64,000 nt of DNA from Ureibacillus acetophenoni (GTDB taxonomy: Bacteria; Bacillota; Bacilli; Bacillales_A; Planococcaceae), in NCBI RefSeq assembly GCF_900220965.1, contig NZ_OBQC01000011.1, positions 85,548 to 149,547 on the forward strand. Reading direction: 5' to 3'. The notes under the pieces were generated by a model. That model was not told the origin of the DNA. It saw only the letters and a program-made list of their open reading frames with translations, and searched no databases. Position 1 is the stretch's first letter, and every line of letters starts with the position of its first letter. This document shows positions 45,119 to 53,605 of the stretch, one piece after another. The translations under genes and the position numbers were made by a program.

Positions 45119-45164
45119 CTCTCTGTCAATGGTAAAATCCGGTGAGTCGACAGAGAGTTTTTTT
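45119..45164 (+). terminator. Rho-independent terminator before ddl
   Basis: A 9-bp stem, CTCTCTGTC / GACAGAGAG, with a 21-nt loop and a 7-nt T-run. The loop is large for a terminator, but the T-run is strong. Confidence 0.8.
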
Positions 45165-45249
45165 CATCTTCTTTACAAATGGTGACAAAGGTAATCGTCA
45201 TTTTTCATTTCATGATAAACTTGAACTATTCAATTATGGAGGTCAAATT

Positions 45250-46329
45250 ATGAAAAAGACTATAGGGTTATTGTATGGCGGTAAATCCGCTGAGCACGAA
45301 GTGTCACTATCAACGGCATTAGCGGTTATAAAAGCTATTAAATTTGAAAAATACGAAGTACATCCAATTTATATTACGTTGGATGGACAATGGCGTAAAG
45401 GACCTCAATTAACAGAACCGCTAGAGTCAGTTGAACAACTGCAATTTGATGGTGATCAAGATAGTGGAGCAAACAATATAACGAAGTTTATCATTAACGA
45501 AAACGGTGAACAAATTAAATTTGATGTCGTCTTTCCTCTACTCCACGGCACAAATGGTGAAGATGGTACAGTACAAGGACTATTGGAAGTGTTGAACTTA
45601 CCGTATGTTGGTAACGGTGTATTAGCATCTGCTGCTGGTATGGATAAAGTTGTAATGAAACAACTATTCGAAATTGCAGGGCTAAACCAAGTTCCTTATA
45701 TCCATTTTTTACGTAACGAGTGGGTAAAAGATCAAACGGCAATTATAGATATATGTGAAGAAAAATTAGTATGGCCTATGTTTGTAAAACCTGCAAATTT
45801 AGGGTCAAGTGTTGGGATTAGTAAAGCTACAAATAGAGAAGAACTAACTAAGGCAATTCAATTCGCTTTAAAATATGACCGTAAAATTATTGTAGAGCAA
45901 GGAGTAAAGGCGCGTGAAATTGAAACGGCTGTCCTTGGATACTATGAGCCTAAAGTATCTGTTGCTGGTGAAATTAAACCAAATACAGAATTCTATGATT
46001 ACGAATCGAAATATAAAGATAATTCAACTTCATTAATCATCCCGGCGGAAATTAGTGATTCTGTTTATACAACTATGAAAGATATGGCAGTCCGTGCCTT
46101 TAAAATATTAGATTGTTCAGGATTAGTACGTGCGGACTTTTTTGTAACGGATGAAGACGAAGTACTAATTAATGAAATAAATACAATGCCAGGTTTTACA
46201 CCGGTAAGTATGTATCCTCTATTATGGCAAAAAACAGGATTAAGCTATCCTGATCTAATTGATACGCTAATTGAATTAGCGATTGAACGTTTCGAAGAGA
46301 AACAATTACTTCAATACAATAAAGACTAA
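45250..46329 (+). CDS. ddl: D-alanine-D-alanine ligase
   Basis: A 359-residue ATP-grasp enzyme that makes the D-Ala-D-Ala dipeptide for peptidoglycan. LYGGKSAEHEVSLSTALAV is the N-terminal Ddl motif, PLLHGTNGEDGTVQG the substrate loop, FVKPANLGSSVGISKATN the ATP-binding site, and LINEINTMPGFTPVSMYPLLW the metal/ATP end. TGGAGGT lies 8 bp before the ATG at 45250; 36 in-frame codons upstream are AT-rich leader. murF follows after 12 bp, so the two are co-transcribed. Confidence 0.95.
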   Translation: MKKTIGLLYGGKSAEHEVSLSTALAVIKAIKFEKYEVHPIYITLDGQWRKGPQLTEPLESVEQLQFDGDQDSGANNITKFIINENGEQIKFDVVFPLLHGTNGEDGTVQGLLEVLNLPYVGNGVLASAAGMDKVVMKQLFEIAGLNQVPYIHFLRNEWVKDQTAIIDICEEKLVWPMFVKPANLGSSVGISKATNREELTKAIQFALKYDRKIIVEQGVKAREIETAVLGYYEPKVSVAGEIKPNTEFYDYESKYKDNSTSLIIPAEISDSVYTTMKDMAVRAFKILDCSGLVRADFFVTDEDEVLINEINTMPGFTPVSMYPLLWQKTGLSYPDLIDTLIELAIERFEEKQLLQYNKD

Positions 46330-46341
46330 AGTGGGATTAAG

Positions 46342-47709
46342 ATGAAAAAAACATTACAAAGTATAGCAAATTGGTTAAATGTGGACTGTGGGAATTTTGG
46401 TGAAACTGTCGTTACTGGTGTTTCCATTGATACACGCACGATTAAAAAAGGGGATTTATTTATACCTTTTAAAGGTGAAAATGTAAATGGACACCAATAC
46501 GTTGCGAAAGCATTTGAAAATGGTGCAGCTGCAACTTTATGGATGAAAAATGAACCGAACCCACCAAGTAATGTACCTATATTATTTGTTGAGGACTCTG
46601 AAATTGCCTTACAGGATATGGCGCGACAATATCGCGATGAACATAAGGCGATCTTCATTGGTATTACTGGTTCAAATGGGAAAACTTCTTCGAAGGATAT
46701 CCTGGCAAGTGCACTTTCACCCTATTACAAAGTTCAAAAAACGATAGGTAATTTTAATAACCAACTTGGGTTACCAATTACAATCCTTTCCTTAGATGAA
46801 GATACGGAAATTGCTGTTTTAGAAATGGGGATGAGTGGTTTTGGCGAAATTGAGTTTTTGTCAACGCTAGCTAGACCTCATTATGCAGTTATTACGAATA
46901 TCGGTGAAGCCCATATGCAAGATTTAGGTTCTCGTGAAGGGATTGCTAAGGCGAAGTTTGAGATTATTAAAGGATTAGATGAACATGGAATTCTTTTCTA
47001 TGATGGTGATGAACCATTATTGCAAAACCTAGTAGGAAAAGAACCGAATCTTAATGTTGAATCCTTTGGTTTTAAACAAGAAAATTCTTTAGTTGCTTCA
47101 AATATTGTATCAACTGAAAAAGGTAGCCGTTTTGATGTGCGCGGTGAACTAAATGGAGAGTTTTTCATCCCTGTTTTAGGAAAGCATCAGGTAAAAAATG
47201 CATTGAATGCTATGCTCATTGCAAAATCACTTGGTCTAAGGGATGATCAAATTCATTTTGGTATTGAACAAGCAAAACTAACGGATATGCGTATGCAACT
47301 AATTCCGGCCCGCAAAGGTATTCTTTTTATTAATGATGCTTACAATGCAGCGCCTACATCAATGACTGCCGCAATCCAATTTGTCCAAACAACGGATATG
47401 CGTTCAGAGAAATGGTTAGTTCTTGGGGATATGCTTGAATTAGGAGAAAATGAAAAGCAGTTCCACGAAAGTATGGCCAATGCAATCGATGAGAAGGAAG
47501 TAAAAAGAATCTGTTTATTTGGCCCGCGTATGAAGTGGTTATATGACAAATTAGAAAACAAATTTGCTAAAGATAACTTAATCTATACAGCAAATGATTA
47601 TAATGTGATTATTAATTACATCGAACAGCATGCAAATGAGAATTCTTTAATTTTATTAAAAGGATCACGTGGCATGAAATTGGAAACGATTATAGAGTCT
47701 TTTAAATAA
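46342..47709 (+). CDS. murF: UDP-N-acetylmuramoyl-tripeptide-D-alanyl-D-alanine ligase
   Basis: A 455-residue Mur ligase that adds the Ddl product to UDP-MurNAc-tripeptide. VVTGVSIDTRTIKKGDLFIPFKGE is the MurF N-terminal domain, FIGITGSNGKTSSKDILAS the P-loop near residue 110, TIGNFNNQLGLPITIL the conserved central loop, and INDAYNAAPTSMTAAI the C-terminal domain start. Its position directly behind ddl is the B. subtilis order. A strong terminator follows 4 bp after the stop. Confidence 0.96.
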   Translation: MKKTLQSIANWLNVDCGNFGETVVTGVSIDTRTIKKGDLFIPFKGENVNGHQYVAKAFENGAAATLWMKNEPNPPSNVPILFVEDSEIALQDMARQYRDEHKAIFIGITGSNGKTSSKDILASALSPYYKVQKTIGNFNNQLGLPITILSLDEDTEIAVLEMGMSGFGEIEFLSTLARPHYAVITNIGEAHMQDLGSREGIAKAKFEIIKGLDEHGILFYDGDEPLLQNLVGKEPNLNVESFGFKQENSLVASNIVSTEKGSRFDVRGELNGEFFIPVLGKHQVKNALNAMLIAKSLGLRDDQIHFGIEQAKLTDMRMQLIPARKGILFINDAYNAAPTSMTAAIQFVQTTDMRSEKWLVLGDMLELGENEKQFHESMANAIDEKEVKRICLFGPRMKWLYDKLENKFAKDNLIYTANDYNVIINYIEQHANENSLILLKGSRGMKLETIIESFK

Positions 47710-47712
47710 TAA

Positions 47713-47759
47713 CGAAAGGTTTCAAAAGCAAATTAAGTGCTTTTGGCCTTTCGTTTTTT
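47713..47759 (+). terminator. Rho-independent terminator after murF
   Basis: CGAAAGG / CCTTTCG outer stem with CAAAAGCA / TGCTTTTG inner stem and TTTTTT. Confidence 0.92.
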
Positions 47760-47892
47760 AGTGGTAATGAAAAGGGTTATTTTGAAATGATAATGTAATT
47801 AATGGTCATCGTTTAGTAATGAATTATTTATCTAAACAAGAACAAACTAAATTTGTACCTGTAGTAGTGCTATTCAATTAAGAAAAAAGTTA

Positions 47893-47922
47893 TTAGAAAA
47901 ATTCGAAGTATTACAGTATAAT
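47893..47922 (+). promoter_or_regulatory. Promoter in the murF-cshA intergenic region
   Basis: TTAGAA (47893-47898), an 18-bp spacer and TATAAT (47917-47922). It points to a transcript starting near 47929. Confidence 0.5.
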
Positions 47923-47928
47923 TAATAT

Positions 47929-48040
47929 TTTGTACAAAGGAGCTTTATCATTGCATAATAACACAAGGGCATGATAGACTATTAAAAGCAATGGATACAT
48001 TTTGCGAAGGCTCTTCATTTGTTGAAGGGTGCTTTTTTTT
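47929..48040 (+). ncRNA. Candidate small RNA or short leader transcript before cshA
   Basis: A stretch of about 112 nt bounded by the promoter at 47893-47922 and a terminator hairpin (48011-48029, CTCTTCA / TGAAGGG with lower G-U pairing, followed by eight Ts). It contains an AAAGGAG site and a 7-codon TTG-started frame ending at 47974, which could be a leader peptide. Nothing here matches an RNA family I know. It could also be a 5' leader of cshA that attenuates transcription. Confidence 0.35.
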
Positions 48041-48099
48041 GAATTTACGGTTTTATTCTATTATTTAAAACTTCTTTATTTGTAAACGTAGAATGAACC

Positions 48100-48160
48100 G
48101 CTCGGCAAAGACCGGGCTTTCCTTTTCAATATAAAACAGCTCTTGTAATCAAGAGATTTA
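48100..48160 (+). promoter_or_regulatory. Hairpins in the cshA leader
   Basis: A second terminator-like hairpin, GCTCGG / CCGGGC (48100-48117) with T-rich flank, and then CTCTTG / CAAGAG (48140-48155). Together with the hairpin at 48006-48040 they give a structured 340-nt region above the helicase gene. Confidence 0.45.
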
Positions 48161-48266
48161 TAAATTTATCGGAAACGTTCCACTATTTAGGCTCGAAATT
48201 GCCGAATATACTTCATCTGAATGTAACCATTTGTCAACTTAAAGGAAAAAAGGAGATTGAAATAGT

Positions 48267-49760
48267 TTGACAAATTTTTCAGAATTAAACATCAGCGAAT
48301 CAACATTACGTTCATTGAAACGAATGGGTTTTGAGGAAGCGACACCTATCCAAGAAGGTACTATTAAGTTTGGTTTGGAAGGTAAAGATATTATTGGTCA
48401 AGCGCAAACAGGTACTGGTAAAACTGCTGCTTTCGGTATACCTCTAATTGAAAAAATTGACACAAATAATCCGAACATCCAAGGGTTAATTATCGCTCCA
48501 ACTCGCGAGTTAGCCATTCAAGTTTCGGAAGAACTTTATAAAATTGGTTATGATAAACGTGTGAAAATATTATCTGTTTACGGTGGACAAGATATTGGTC
48601 GTCAAATTCGTGCACTTAAAAACAGACCACAAATCATCGTAGGTACTCCTGGTCGTATTATTGACCATATTAACCGTCATACATTAAAGCTTGAAAATGT
48701 ACAGACACTTGTATTAGATGAAGCAGACGAAATGTTAAACATGGGCTTCATCGATGATATCAATGCGATTTTAGAAAAAGTACCAGCTGAAAGACAAACA
48801 TTATTATTCTCAGCTACGATGCCACCAGCAATTCGCAAAATAGCTACAACATTTATGAAAAATCCTGAAGAAGTTAAAATTAAATCCAAAGAAATGACGG
48901 TTGAAAATATTGACCAATTCTTTGTGAAATCACAAGAACGTGAAAAATTTGATATTTTAACTCGTTTACTTAACGTACACCAACCTGAATTAGCAATTAT
49001 CTTTGGACGTACAAAACGTCGTGTTGATGAATTAGCACAAGCGCTAACGCTTCGCGGATATTTAGCTGAAGGGATTCATGGTGATTTAAGCCAAGCGAAA
49101 CGTATTTCTGTTTTAAGACAATTTAAAGAGAACAAAATCGATATTCTTGTAGCGACAGATGTAGCTGCTCGTGGTCTTGATATCTCTGGAGTAACTCACG
49201 TTTATAACTTTGATATTCCACAAGATCCAGAAAGCTACGTACACCGTATTGGGCGTACTGGACGTGCAGGGAAATCAGGTCTTGCAGTAACGTTTGTAAC
49301 GCCAAGAGAAATGGGTTACCTACGTATTGTCGAAGAAACGACGAAAAAACGTATGACTCCGCTTCGTCCACCTAGTGAGTCTGAAGCATTAGCTGGTCAA
49401 CAACAACAAGCAATGGAAACGTTGGTTGAAATTGTTCAAGCGAATGATTTAGGAGATTACCGTATTTTAGCAAATCAAATGTTAGATGAATACGATGCAG
49501 TTGATTTACTTGCTGCTGCGATTAAATCAATGACAAAAGAACCGGACGATACACCTGTTACAATTACGGAAGAACGTCCTTTACCAATGAGAAAAGAGCG
49601 TTCAAGTGGCCGTGGAGGTCGAGGAGATCGTGGTCCTCGCCGTGACGGTGGTCGTGGTGGTAGCCGTGGAGGCAGTCGCGGTGGAGAACGTGGAGGTCGT
49701 CGTGAAGGTGGCCGTCGTGATAGCAGTGAACGCCGTCGCCCACGTCGTCGTGATAGTTAA
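48267..49760 (+). CDS. cshA: DEAD-box RNA helicase CshA
   Basis: A 497-residue helicase. The Q motif [39 protein letters not shown] (DEAD box) and FSATMPP lie in RecA domain 1. [21 protein letters not shown] and [10 protein letters not shown] lie in domain 2. A basic RGG-rich tail from about residue 440 binds RNA. CshA works in mRNA decay and cold adaptation. The start is TTG, 12 bp after AAGGAGA. It has a structured 0.5-kb leader with two terminator-like hairpins, so expression may be attenuated. Confidence 0.95.
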   Translation: MTNFSELNISESTLRSLKRMGFEEATPIQEGTIKFGLEGKDIIGQAQTGTGKTAAFGIPLIEKIDTNNPNIQGLIIAPTRELAIQVSEELYKIGYDKRVKILSVYGGQDIGRQIRALKNRPQIIVGTPGRIIDHINRHTLKLENVQTLVLDEADEMLNMGFIDDINAILEKVPAERQTLLFSATMPPAIRKIATTFMKNPEEVKIKSKEMTVENIDQFFVKSQEREKFDILTRLLNVHQPELAIIFGRTKRRVDELAQALTLRGYLAEGIHGDLSQAKRISVLRQFKENKIDILVATDVAARGLDISGVTHVYNFDIPQDPESYVHRIGRTGRAGKSGLAVTFVTPREMGYLRIVEETTKKRMTPLRPPSESEALAGQQQQAMETLVEIVQANDLGDYRILANQMLDEYDAVDLLAAAIKSMTKEPDDTPVTITEERPLPMRKERSSGRGGRGDRGPRRDGGRGGSRGGSRGGERGGRREGGRRDSSERRRPRRRDS

Positions 49761-49775
49761 ACGTAAACGATTATT

Positions 49776-49828
49776 AAAAAACTGCACCTCAATTGTTAGT
49801 AGAACTAGCAATTGGAGGTGCAGTTTTT
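49776..49828 (+). terminator. Rho-independent terminator after cshA
   Basis: AAAACTGCACCTC / GAGGTGCAGTTTT arms with further internal pairing and a T-run. Confidence 0.92.
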
Positions 49829-49909
49829 GTTTTGGGACTTTTTCTATAATGCCAAATAAATACTACCGTCGATTAGGTTCAAAAAAATAAAATACTAAAT
49901 TCTTATATT

Positions 49910-49987
49910 GACGAAAATGACATACGGCATATTCAAAATTATGTGATATTGCACTTAATTATCAATATGTCGTATATTGATTTCGTC
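49910..49987. repeat. Imperfect 26-bp inverted repeat before ydbS
   Basis: The left arm (49910-49935, starting GACGAAA) and the right arm (49962-49987, ending TTTCGTC) match at about 19 of 26 positions when one is reverse-complemented, with a 26-bp spacer. It lies about 110 bp above the ydbS start. Operator, decayed element or RNA hairpin are all possible. Confidence 0.5.
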
Positions 49988-50094
49988 AGTTGAGGAATTC
50001 GATATTTTTAACTTCATGTACTAAAATTAGAAATTAATTGAAACAGATTGATATTTCAAATCGTATAAGTATTAATAGAAAAGAGGTGTTCGCC

Positions 50095-50574
50095 ATGAGA
50101 AATGAACCAATCCATAGAATTCCTAAAAAAGGTCTAACAGTTTGGCGCTTATATGGTGTAATCAGTACGATAATTGTAATCATTTTAGCAGTCGTAACAA
50201 TTTTTTTAACACATAAGTTTCAATGGCCAGTGTTTATTTATTACATAGTAATAGGAATGACAATCATAAATCCTATTTTCTCTATTTGGTTCATACCAAA
50301 AATTAGATGGCAGCATTGGCGTTATGATGTGAGGGAACATGAGATTGAAATTCAAAATGGATTATTTGTTGTGAAAAGGACAATTGTTCCAATGGTTCGT
50401 GTTCAACATGTAGACACTGCTCAAGGCCCAATACTAAAGAAATATGATCTTGCTAATATTTCTATTTCCACAGCAGCTACAACACATACGATCCCAATGC
50501 TTGTTTCTAATGAGGCTGACAATCTTCGGTCTAGGATATCCGAATTAGCGAGGGTGGCTGAAGATGATGTCTAA
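50095..50574 (+). CDS. ydbS: bPH2 (DUF304) membrane protein, YdbS-like
   Basis: A 159-residue membrane protein, the same length as I recall for B. subtilis YdbS. Two membrane helices (about residues 20-40 and 47-70) are followed by a bacterial PH domain: HEIEIQNGLFVVKRTIVPMVRVQHVDTAQGPILKKYDLANISISTAA. The ATG at 50095 follows GAGGTG. Its end overlaps ydbT by 11 bp, so the two are translated together. YdbS and YdbT are reported to protect against some antimicrobial peptides in Bacillus; that role is from the literature, not visible here. Confidence 0.9.
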   Translation: MRNEPIHRIPKKGLTVWRLYGVISTIIVIILAVVTIFLTHKFQWPVFIYYIVIGMTIINPIFSIWFIPKIRWQHWRYDVREHEIEIQNGLFVVKRTIVPMVRVQHVDTAQGPILKKYDLANISISTAATTHTIPMLVSNEADNLRSRISELARVAEDDV

Positions 50575-52045
50575 GGAAATTTATAAATTGCATCCAATCT
50601 CAGCTGTTATTAATTTTGTAAAAGGGTTAAAGGAACTAATTATCCCTATTGGAATTATTTTTTTATCAAGATTTTTGAATAGATCCGAAGAGTTGAACTT
50701 TTGGACTGATTTATTACCCATATTAATAATCGGTGTACCGGTAATCTTCTATCTATTTTCTGGAATTATTAAATGGTGGACCTTTATTTATTGGTTTGAA
50801 GAAGATGAGCTTCGAGTGGAATATGGGTTGTTCATTAAAAAGAAGCGTTATATACCATTTGAACGAATTCAATCATTGAACTATAAAGAGGGTATATTCC
50901 ACCAAATTTTCGGCTTGGTGCAAGTGATGGTAGAAACAGCAGGTAGCACTGATGGAAAACCGGAAGTTGAACTGACAGCAGTTAAAAAAGATGAAGCAAA
51001 ACGTATTGAAGTTCAAATGTATAAATCGAAAAATCAAAAAAGTAATCTAGATTATTTGGGAAATGCAAAAGAAGGGGAATTTATTTCTGAGCCATTAAGT
51101 GAAAGTATTCATAAAATGTCCAATAAAGATCTACTTATATTGGCTACTACCTCTAATAGTATTGGCGTAGTTCTTGCAGGGATTGCGGCGGTTGTAGGGC
51201 AATTTTCAGAATATATTCCATATGATCTTATCTTTGAAGAACTTAGCCTTTTTGTACAGTTTGGTGTAGTCATAATATTGTTTACAATTATCGTTGGTCT
51301 ACTATTGGCTTGGTTGTTATCAATAGGGCTTACATTTTTAAGTTATTACGATTTTTCGGTAATGAAAGAGTCGGATAAAGTAATTGTGACAAGGGGTTTA
51401 CTTGAGAAGAAAAAAGTAACTATTCCTTTAAATCGAATACAGGCAATTAAAATTGTGGAAAATCCCCTAAGACAACTATTTGGATTTGCATCTGTGATAA
51501 TAGAAAGTGCTGGAGGAGCTGCAGGAGAAAAGGAAAAGAAAATGACCTTATTCCCCCTTATTAAGAAGAAACAACTCATCCCTATTCTTAATGATTTATT
51601 TCCTAATTTTGAATTAGAAGTGGACATTGTTAGACCGCCGAAAAAGGCAAAAACTTTCTTCTATAGAATGGATTTTATTTGGTTAATCCCAGTTATAGCG
51701 TTATGTATGTATTTTTATTATCCATATGGTTTGCTATCAATGCTTTTAATCATTCCTGTCATTCTTTTAGGTATTTGGCGGTTCAAAACGGCTGGTCTTG
51801 CAATTCGAAACAATCAGTTAATGATAGTTTATAGAAGAATTAGTCGTATAACCTTTTTGGTTGAGAAAAAACGCATACAGGTAGTGATGAGAAAGCAAAG
51901 TTTTTTCCAAAAGCGAAAAAAGCTTGCTTCCATCCAGGCAACGGTTATGTCTGGAATTACTGGAGCAACGGCAATTGCGTCACATTTAGATGAAGTAGAA
52001 ACAAATACTGTTTTAGACTGGATAGAACATAAAAGGCTGTCATGA
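50564..52045 (+). CDS. ydbT: bPH2 (DUF304) membrane protein, YdbT-like
   Basis: A 493-residue protein with three bPH2 modules alternating with pairs of membrane helices. The modules start around LRVEYGLFIKKKRYIPFERIQSLNYKEGIFHQIFGL, VIVTRGLLEKKKVTIPLNRIQAIKIVENPLRQLFGF, and the degenerate MIVYRRISRITFLVEKKRIQVV. The length agrees with B. subtilis YdbT. It overlaps ydbS and is its probable membrane partner. The last codons form part of the terminator. Confidence 0.9.
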   Translation: MMSKEIYKLHPISAVINFVKGLKELIIPIGIIFLSRFLNRSEELNFWTDLLPILIIGVPVIFYLFSGIIKWWTFIYWFEEDELRVEYGLFIKKKRYIPFERIQSLNYKEGIFHQIFGLVQVMVETAGSTDGKPEVELTAVKKDEAKRIEVQMYKSKNQKSNLDYLGNAKEGEFISEPLSESIHKMSNKDLLILATTSNSIGVVLAGIAAVVGQFSEYIPYDLIFEELSLFVQFGVVIILFTIIVGLLLAWLLSIGLTFLSYYDFSVMKESDKVIVTRGLLEKKKVTIPLNRIQAIKIVENPLRQLFGFASVIIESAGGAAGEKEKKMTLFPLIKKKQLIPILNDLFPNFELEVDIVRPPKKAKTFFYRMDFIWLIPVIALCMYFYYPYGLLSMLLIIPVILLGIWRFKTAGLAIRNNQLMIVYRRISRITFLVEKKRIQVVMRKQSFFQKRKKLASIQATVMSGITGATAIASHLDEVETNTVLDWIEHKRLS

Positions 52046-52078
52046 ATCGTAACTTTCATGACAGCCTTAAAATTTTTT
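52033..52078. terminator. Bidirectional terminator between ydbT and the rhomboid gene
   Basis: A perfect 14-bp stem, AAGGCTGTCATGAA / TTCATGACAGCCTT, with an 8-nt loop and eight Ts on the plus strand. The left arm contains the ydbT stop. Confidence 0.93.
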
Positions 52079-52690
52079 TTACTTTCTTCTATTTCGCCAA
52101 CGAATTATGTTTTTAGGTGTGAAGTAAATAAGTCCTAAAACAAATCCAGTGACTAACCCACCAAGATGACTCATGATGTTAATGCCTGGTTGTATTAGGG
52201 TGAAAATAATACCGATAATAATAATTGGCATAATAATCTGTTTTAGCTGAGGCATTGTATGACGTGTATAGTAAACTAATGCTGCAAAGGCCCCGAAGAT
52301 TCCGTAAATAGCACCGCTAGCACCTACGCTATTATAGAATAGATCTTGGGTTACAAAGGTTAGCACATTCCCGAAAATACCAGCTAAAAAATAAATGGTT
52401 AAAAATCTAACTTTACCAGCAATCCTTTCGAGCTCAGGTCCAAATAAAAATAAAGAAAACATGTTAAACAACACATGGAAAAAATCTGCATGTAGGAACA
52501 TGGAAGTTACTACGCGCCACCATTCACCATTTGCAATTAAAAGGTTATGTCCCATACCATACGTGAATAGAAGTTGCTTCATATCGGAAGGTATTGTAAG
52601 AATATAAATTATGAAATTAATCGCAATGATTAATGATACGGTAGGGTAAAACTTAATAAATTGTTTAAAATTTTCCCTTCTAATAAACAT
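52079..52690 (-). CDS. ydcA: Rhomboid intramembrane serine protease (YdcA-like)
   Basis: A 203-residue rhomboid with about six helices. HVLFNMFSLFLFGPELE is the TM2 motif, GASGAIYGIFGAFAALV contains the catalytic Ser, and SHLGGLVTGFVLG the catalytic His in the last helix. Rhomboids cut membrane proteins within the bilayer; the substrate is unknown. Length and place match B. subtilis YdcA. GAGGTGG precedes the ATG. It is divergent from acpS, with a large palindromic element between. Confidence 0.92.
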   Translation of the reverse strand: MFIRRENFKQFIKFYPTVSLIIAINFIIYILTIPSDMKQLLFTYGMGHNLLIANGEWWRVVTSMFLHADFFHVLFNMFSLFLFGPELERIAGKVRFLTIYFLAGIFGNVLTFVTQDLFYNSVGASGAIYGIFGAFAALVYYTRHTMPQLKQIIMPIIIIGIIFTLIQPGINIMSHLGGLVTGFVLGLIYFTPKNIIRWRNRRK

Positions 52691-52711
52691 ATATCCACCT
52701 CAATTTATCCC

Positions 52712-52845
52712 GGTGTAACCGTCCGTAAAACTCACCATGGGATTCAAATGAATGAAGGAAAGATAGGTGGGAGTTAACGGACGCTAACACCCCGATTGGT
52801 TCAACTAACCATCAGTCGGGGTTTTCGATAAAACCCCACTGATGG
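52712..52845. repeat. Multi-hairpin palindromic element between the rhomboid gene and acpS
   Basis: Three hairpins cover 134 bp. Hairpin A (52712-52791): GGTGT, CGTCCGT and AACTC pair with GAGTT, ACGGACG and ACACC around a large loop. Hairpin B (52790-52825): CCCCGA/TCGGGG with TGGTT/AACCA, then TTTT. Hairpin C (52809-52845): CCATCAGT-C-GGGGTTTT pairs with AAAACCCCACTGATGG, 16 bp with one bulged C. B and C use the same bases and exclude each other. GC content is higher than around it. It is not a known riboswitch to me; a mobile repeat (REP/MITE-like) or a structured regulator are the options. Confidence 0.75.
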
Positions 52846-52904
52846 AAGTTTCACTTTATAAACATTATACATTGTATTGAAAGAAGAAGAAAAGGAGAAT
52901 GTCT

Positions 52905-53255
52905 ATGATAAAAGGTATAGGTTTAGATATTATAGAACTTTCTAGAATTAAAAAAGCAGACGAGCAGGATAAATTTAGAAATCGAATACTTTCTGAACGT
53001 GAACTAGAGAAGTACAACAAATTGTCCAATATAAGAAAAATTGAGTTTTTAGCAGGAAGATTTGCAGCAAAAGAAGCATATGCTAAAGCAAACGGTACTG
53101 GAATTAGAGAGGGGTGTGAATTTCATCAAATAGAGATTTTAAATGATGAGCTAGGGAAACCGATTTTATATTTCAATCGTCAAATTGTTAAAGGTTTTGT
53201 TAGTATTACACATTCGAAGGAATATGCAGCAGCGCAAGTACTATTGATGGATTAG
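52905..53255 (+). CDS. acpS: Holo-[acyl-carrier-protein] synthase
   Basis: A 116-residue phosphopantetheinyl transferase that turns apo-ACP into holo-ACP. GIGLDIIELSRI carries the metal-binding Asp near residue 8, and FLAGRFAAKEAYAKANGTG holds the second acidic residue and the Lys. The length is typical. The start is the ATG at 52905, 7 bp after GGAG; the ATG two codons earlier is too close. It keeps the B. subtilis order, rhomboid-acpS-ydcC-alr. Confidence 0.95.
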   Translation: MIKGIGLDIIELSRIKKADEQDKFRNRILSERELEKYNKLSNIRKIEFLAGRFAAKEAYAKANGTGIREGCEFHQIEILNDELGKPILYFNRQIVKGFVSITHSKEYAAAQVLLMD

Positions 53256-53605
53256 CTCTCCTATAAGTAGCGAGCTTATGTAATAGAGTAGCTCATTTTG
53301 TAGAGTTAAAACTCAAATGAAATTAACAAACTTATAATAACAACGCCTTCTATCGTTGGAAAAAGCAACTCCTGTTGCAGCAAAAAACTTATATGACTTA
53401 CGTCTTGTTGGCCCAATCTTTCAGGCGGATGTCATAGGTTTTCATAGGTATATTTCGTATGTATTCAAAAAATGGACAGGCAAATATGTCACGGCAAATT
53501 TGATTTTAGTGGTTTAAGAAATTGTTAGATTGTCCAAAAGTGATAGCATAAAGTTATTCTTCTACTCATATATTTGTCCTATCGAGAAATAGAAAGGATG
53601 GAATT
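53256..53605. other. Intergenic region before ydcC
   Basis: A 350-bp stretch with no supported gene. I see only a short hairpin, GCAAC / GTTGC near 53373, and the repeated word CATAGG around 53435. No good promoter or riboswitch was recognised. Confidence 0.35.

Noticed and set aside
49602..49890. Frames in the Arg/Gly-rich end of cshA
   Set aside because: Low-complexity codons of the RGG tail keep other frames open by chance.
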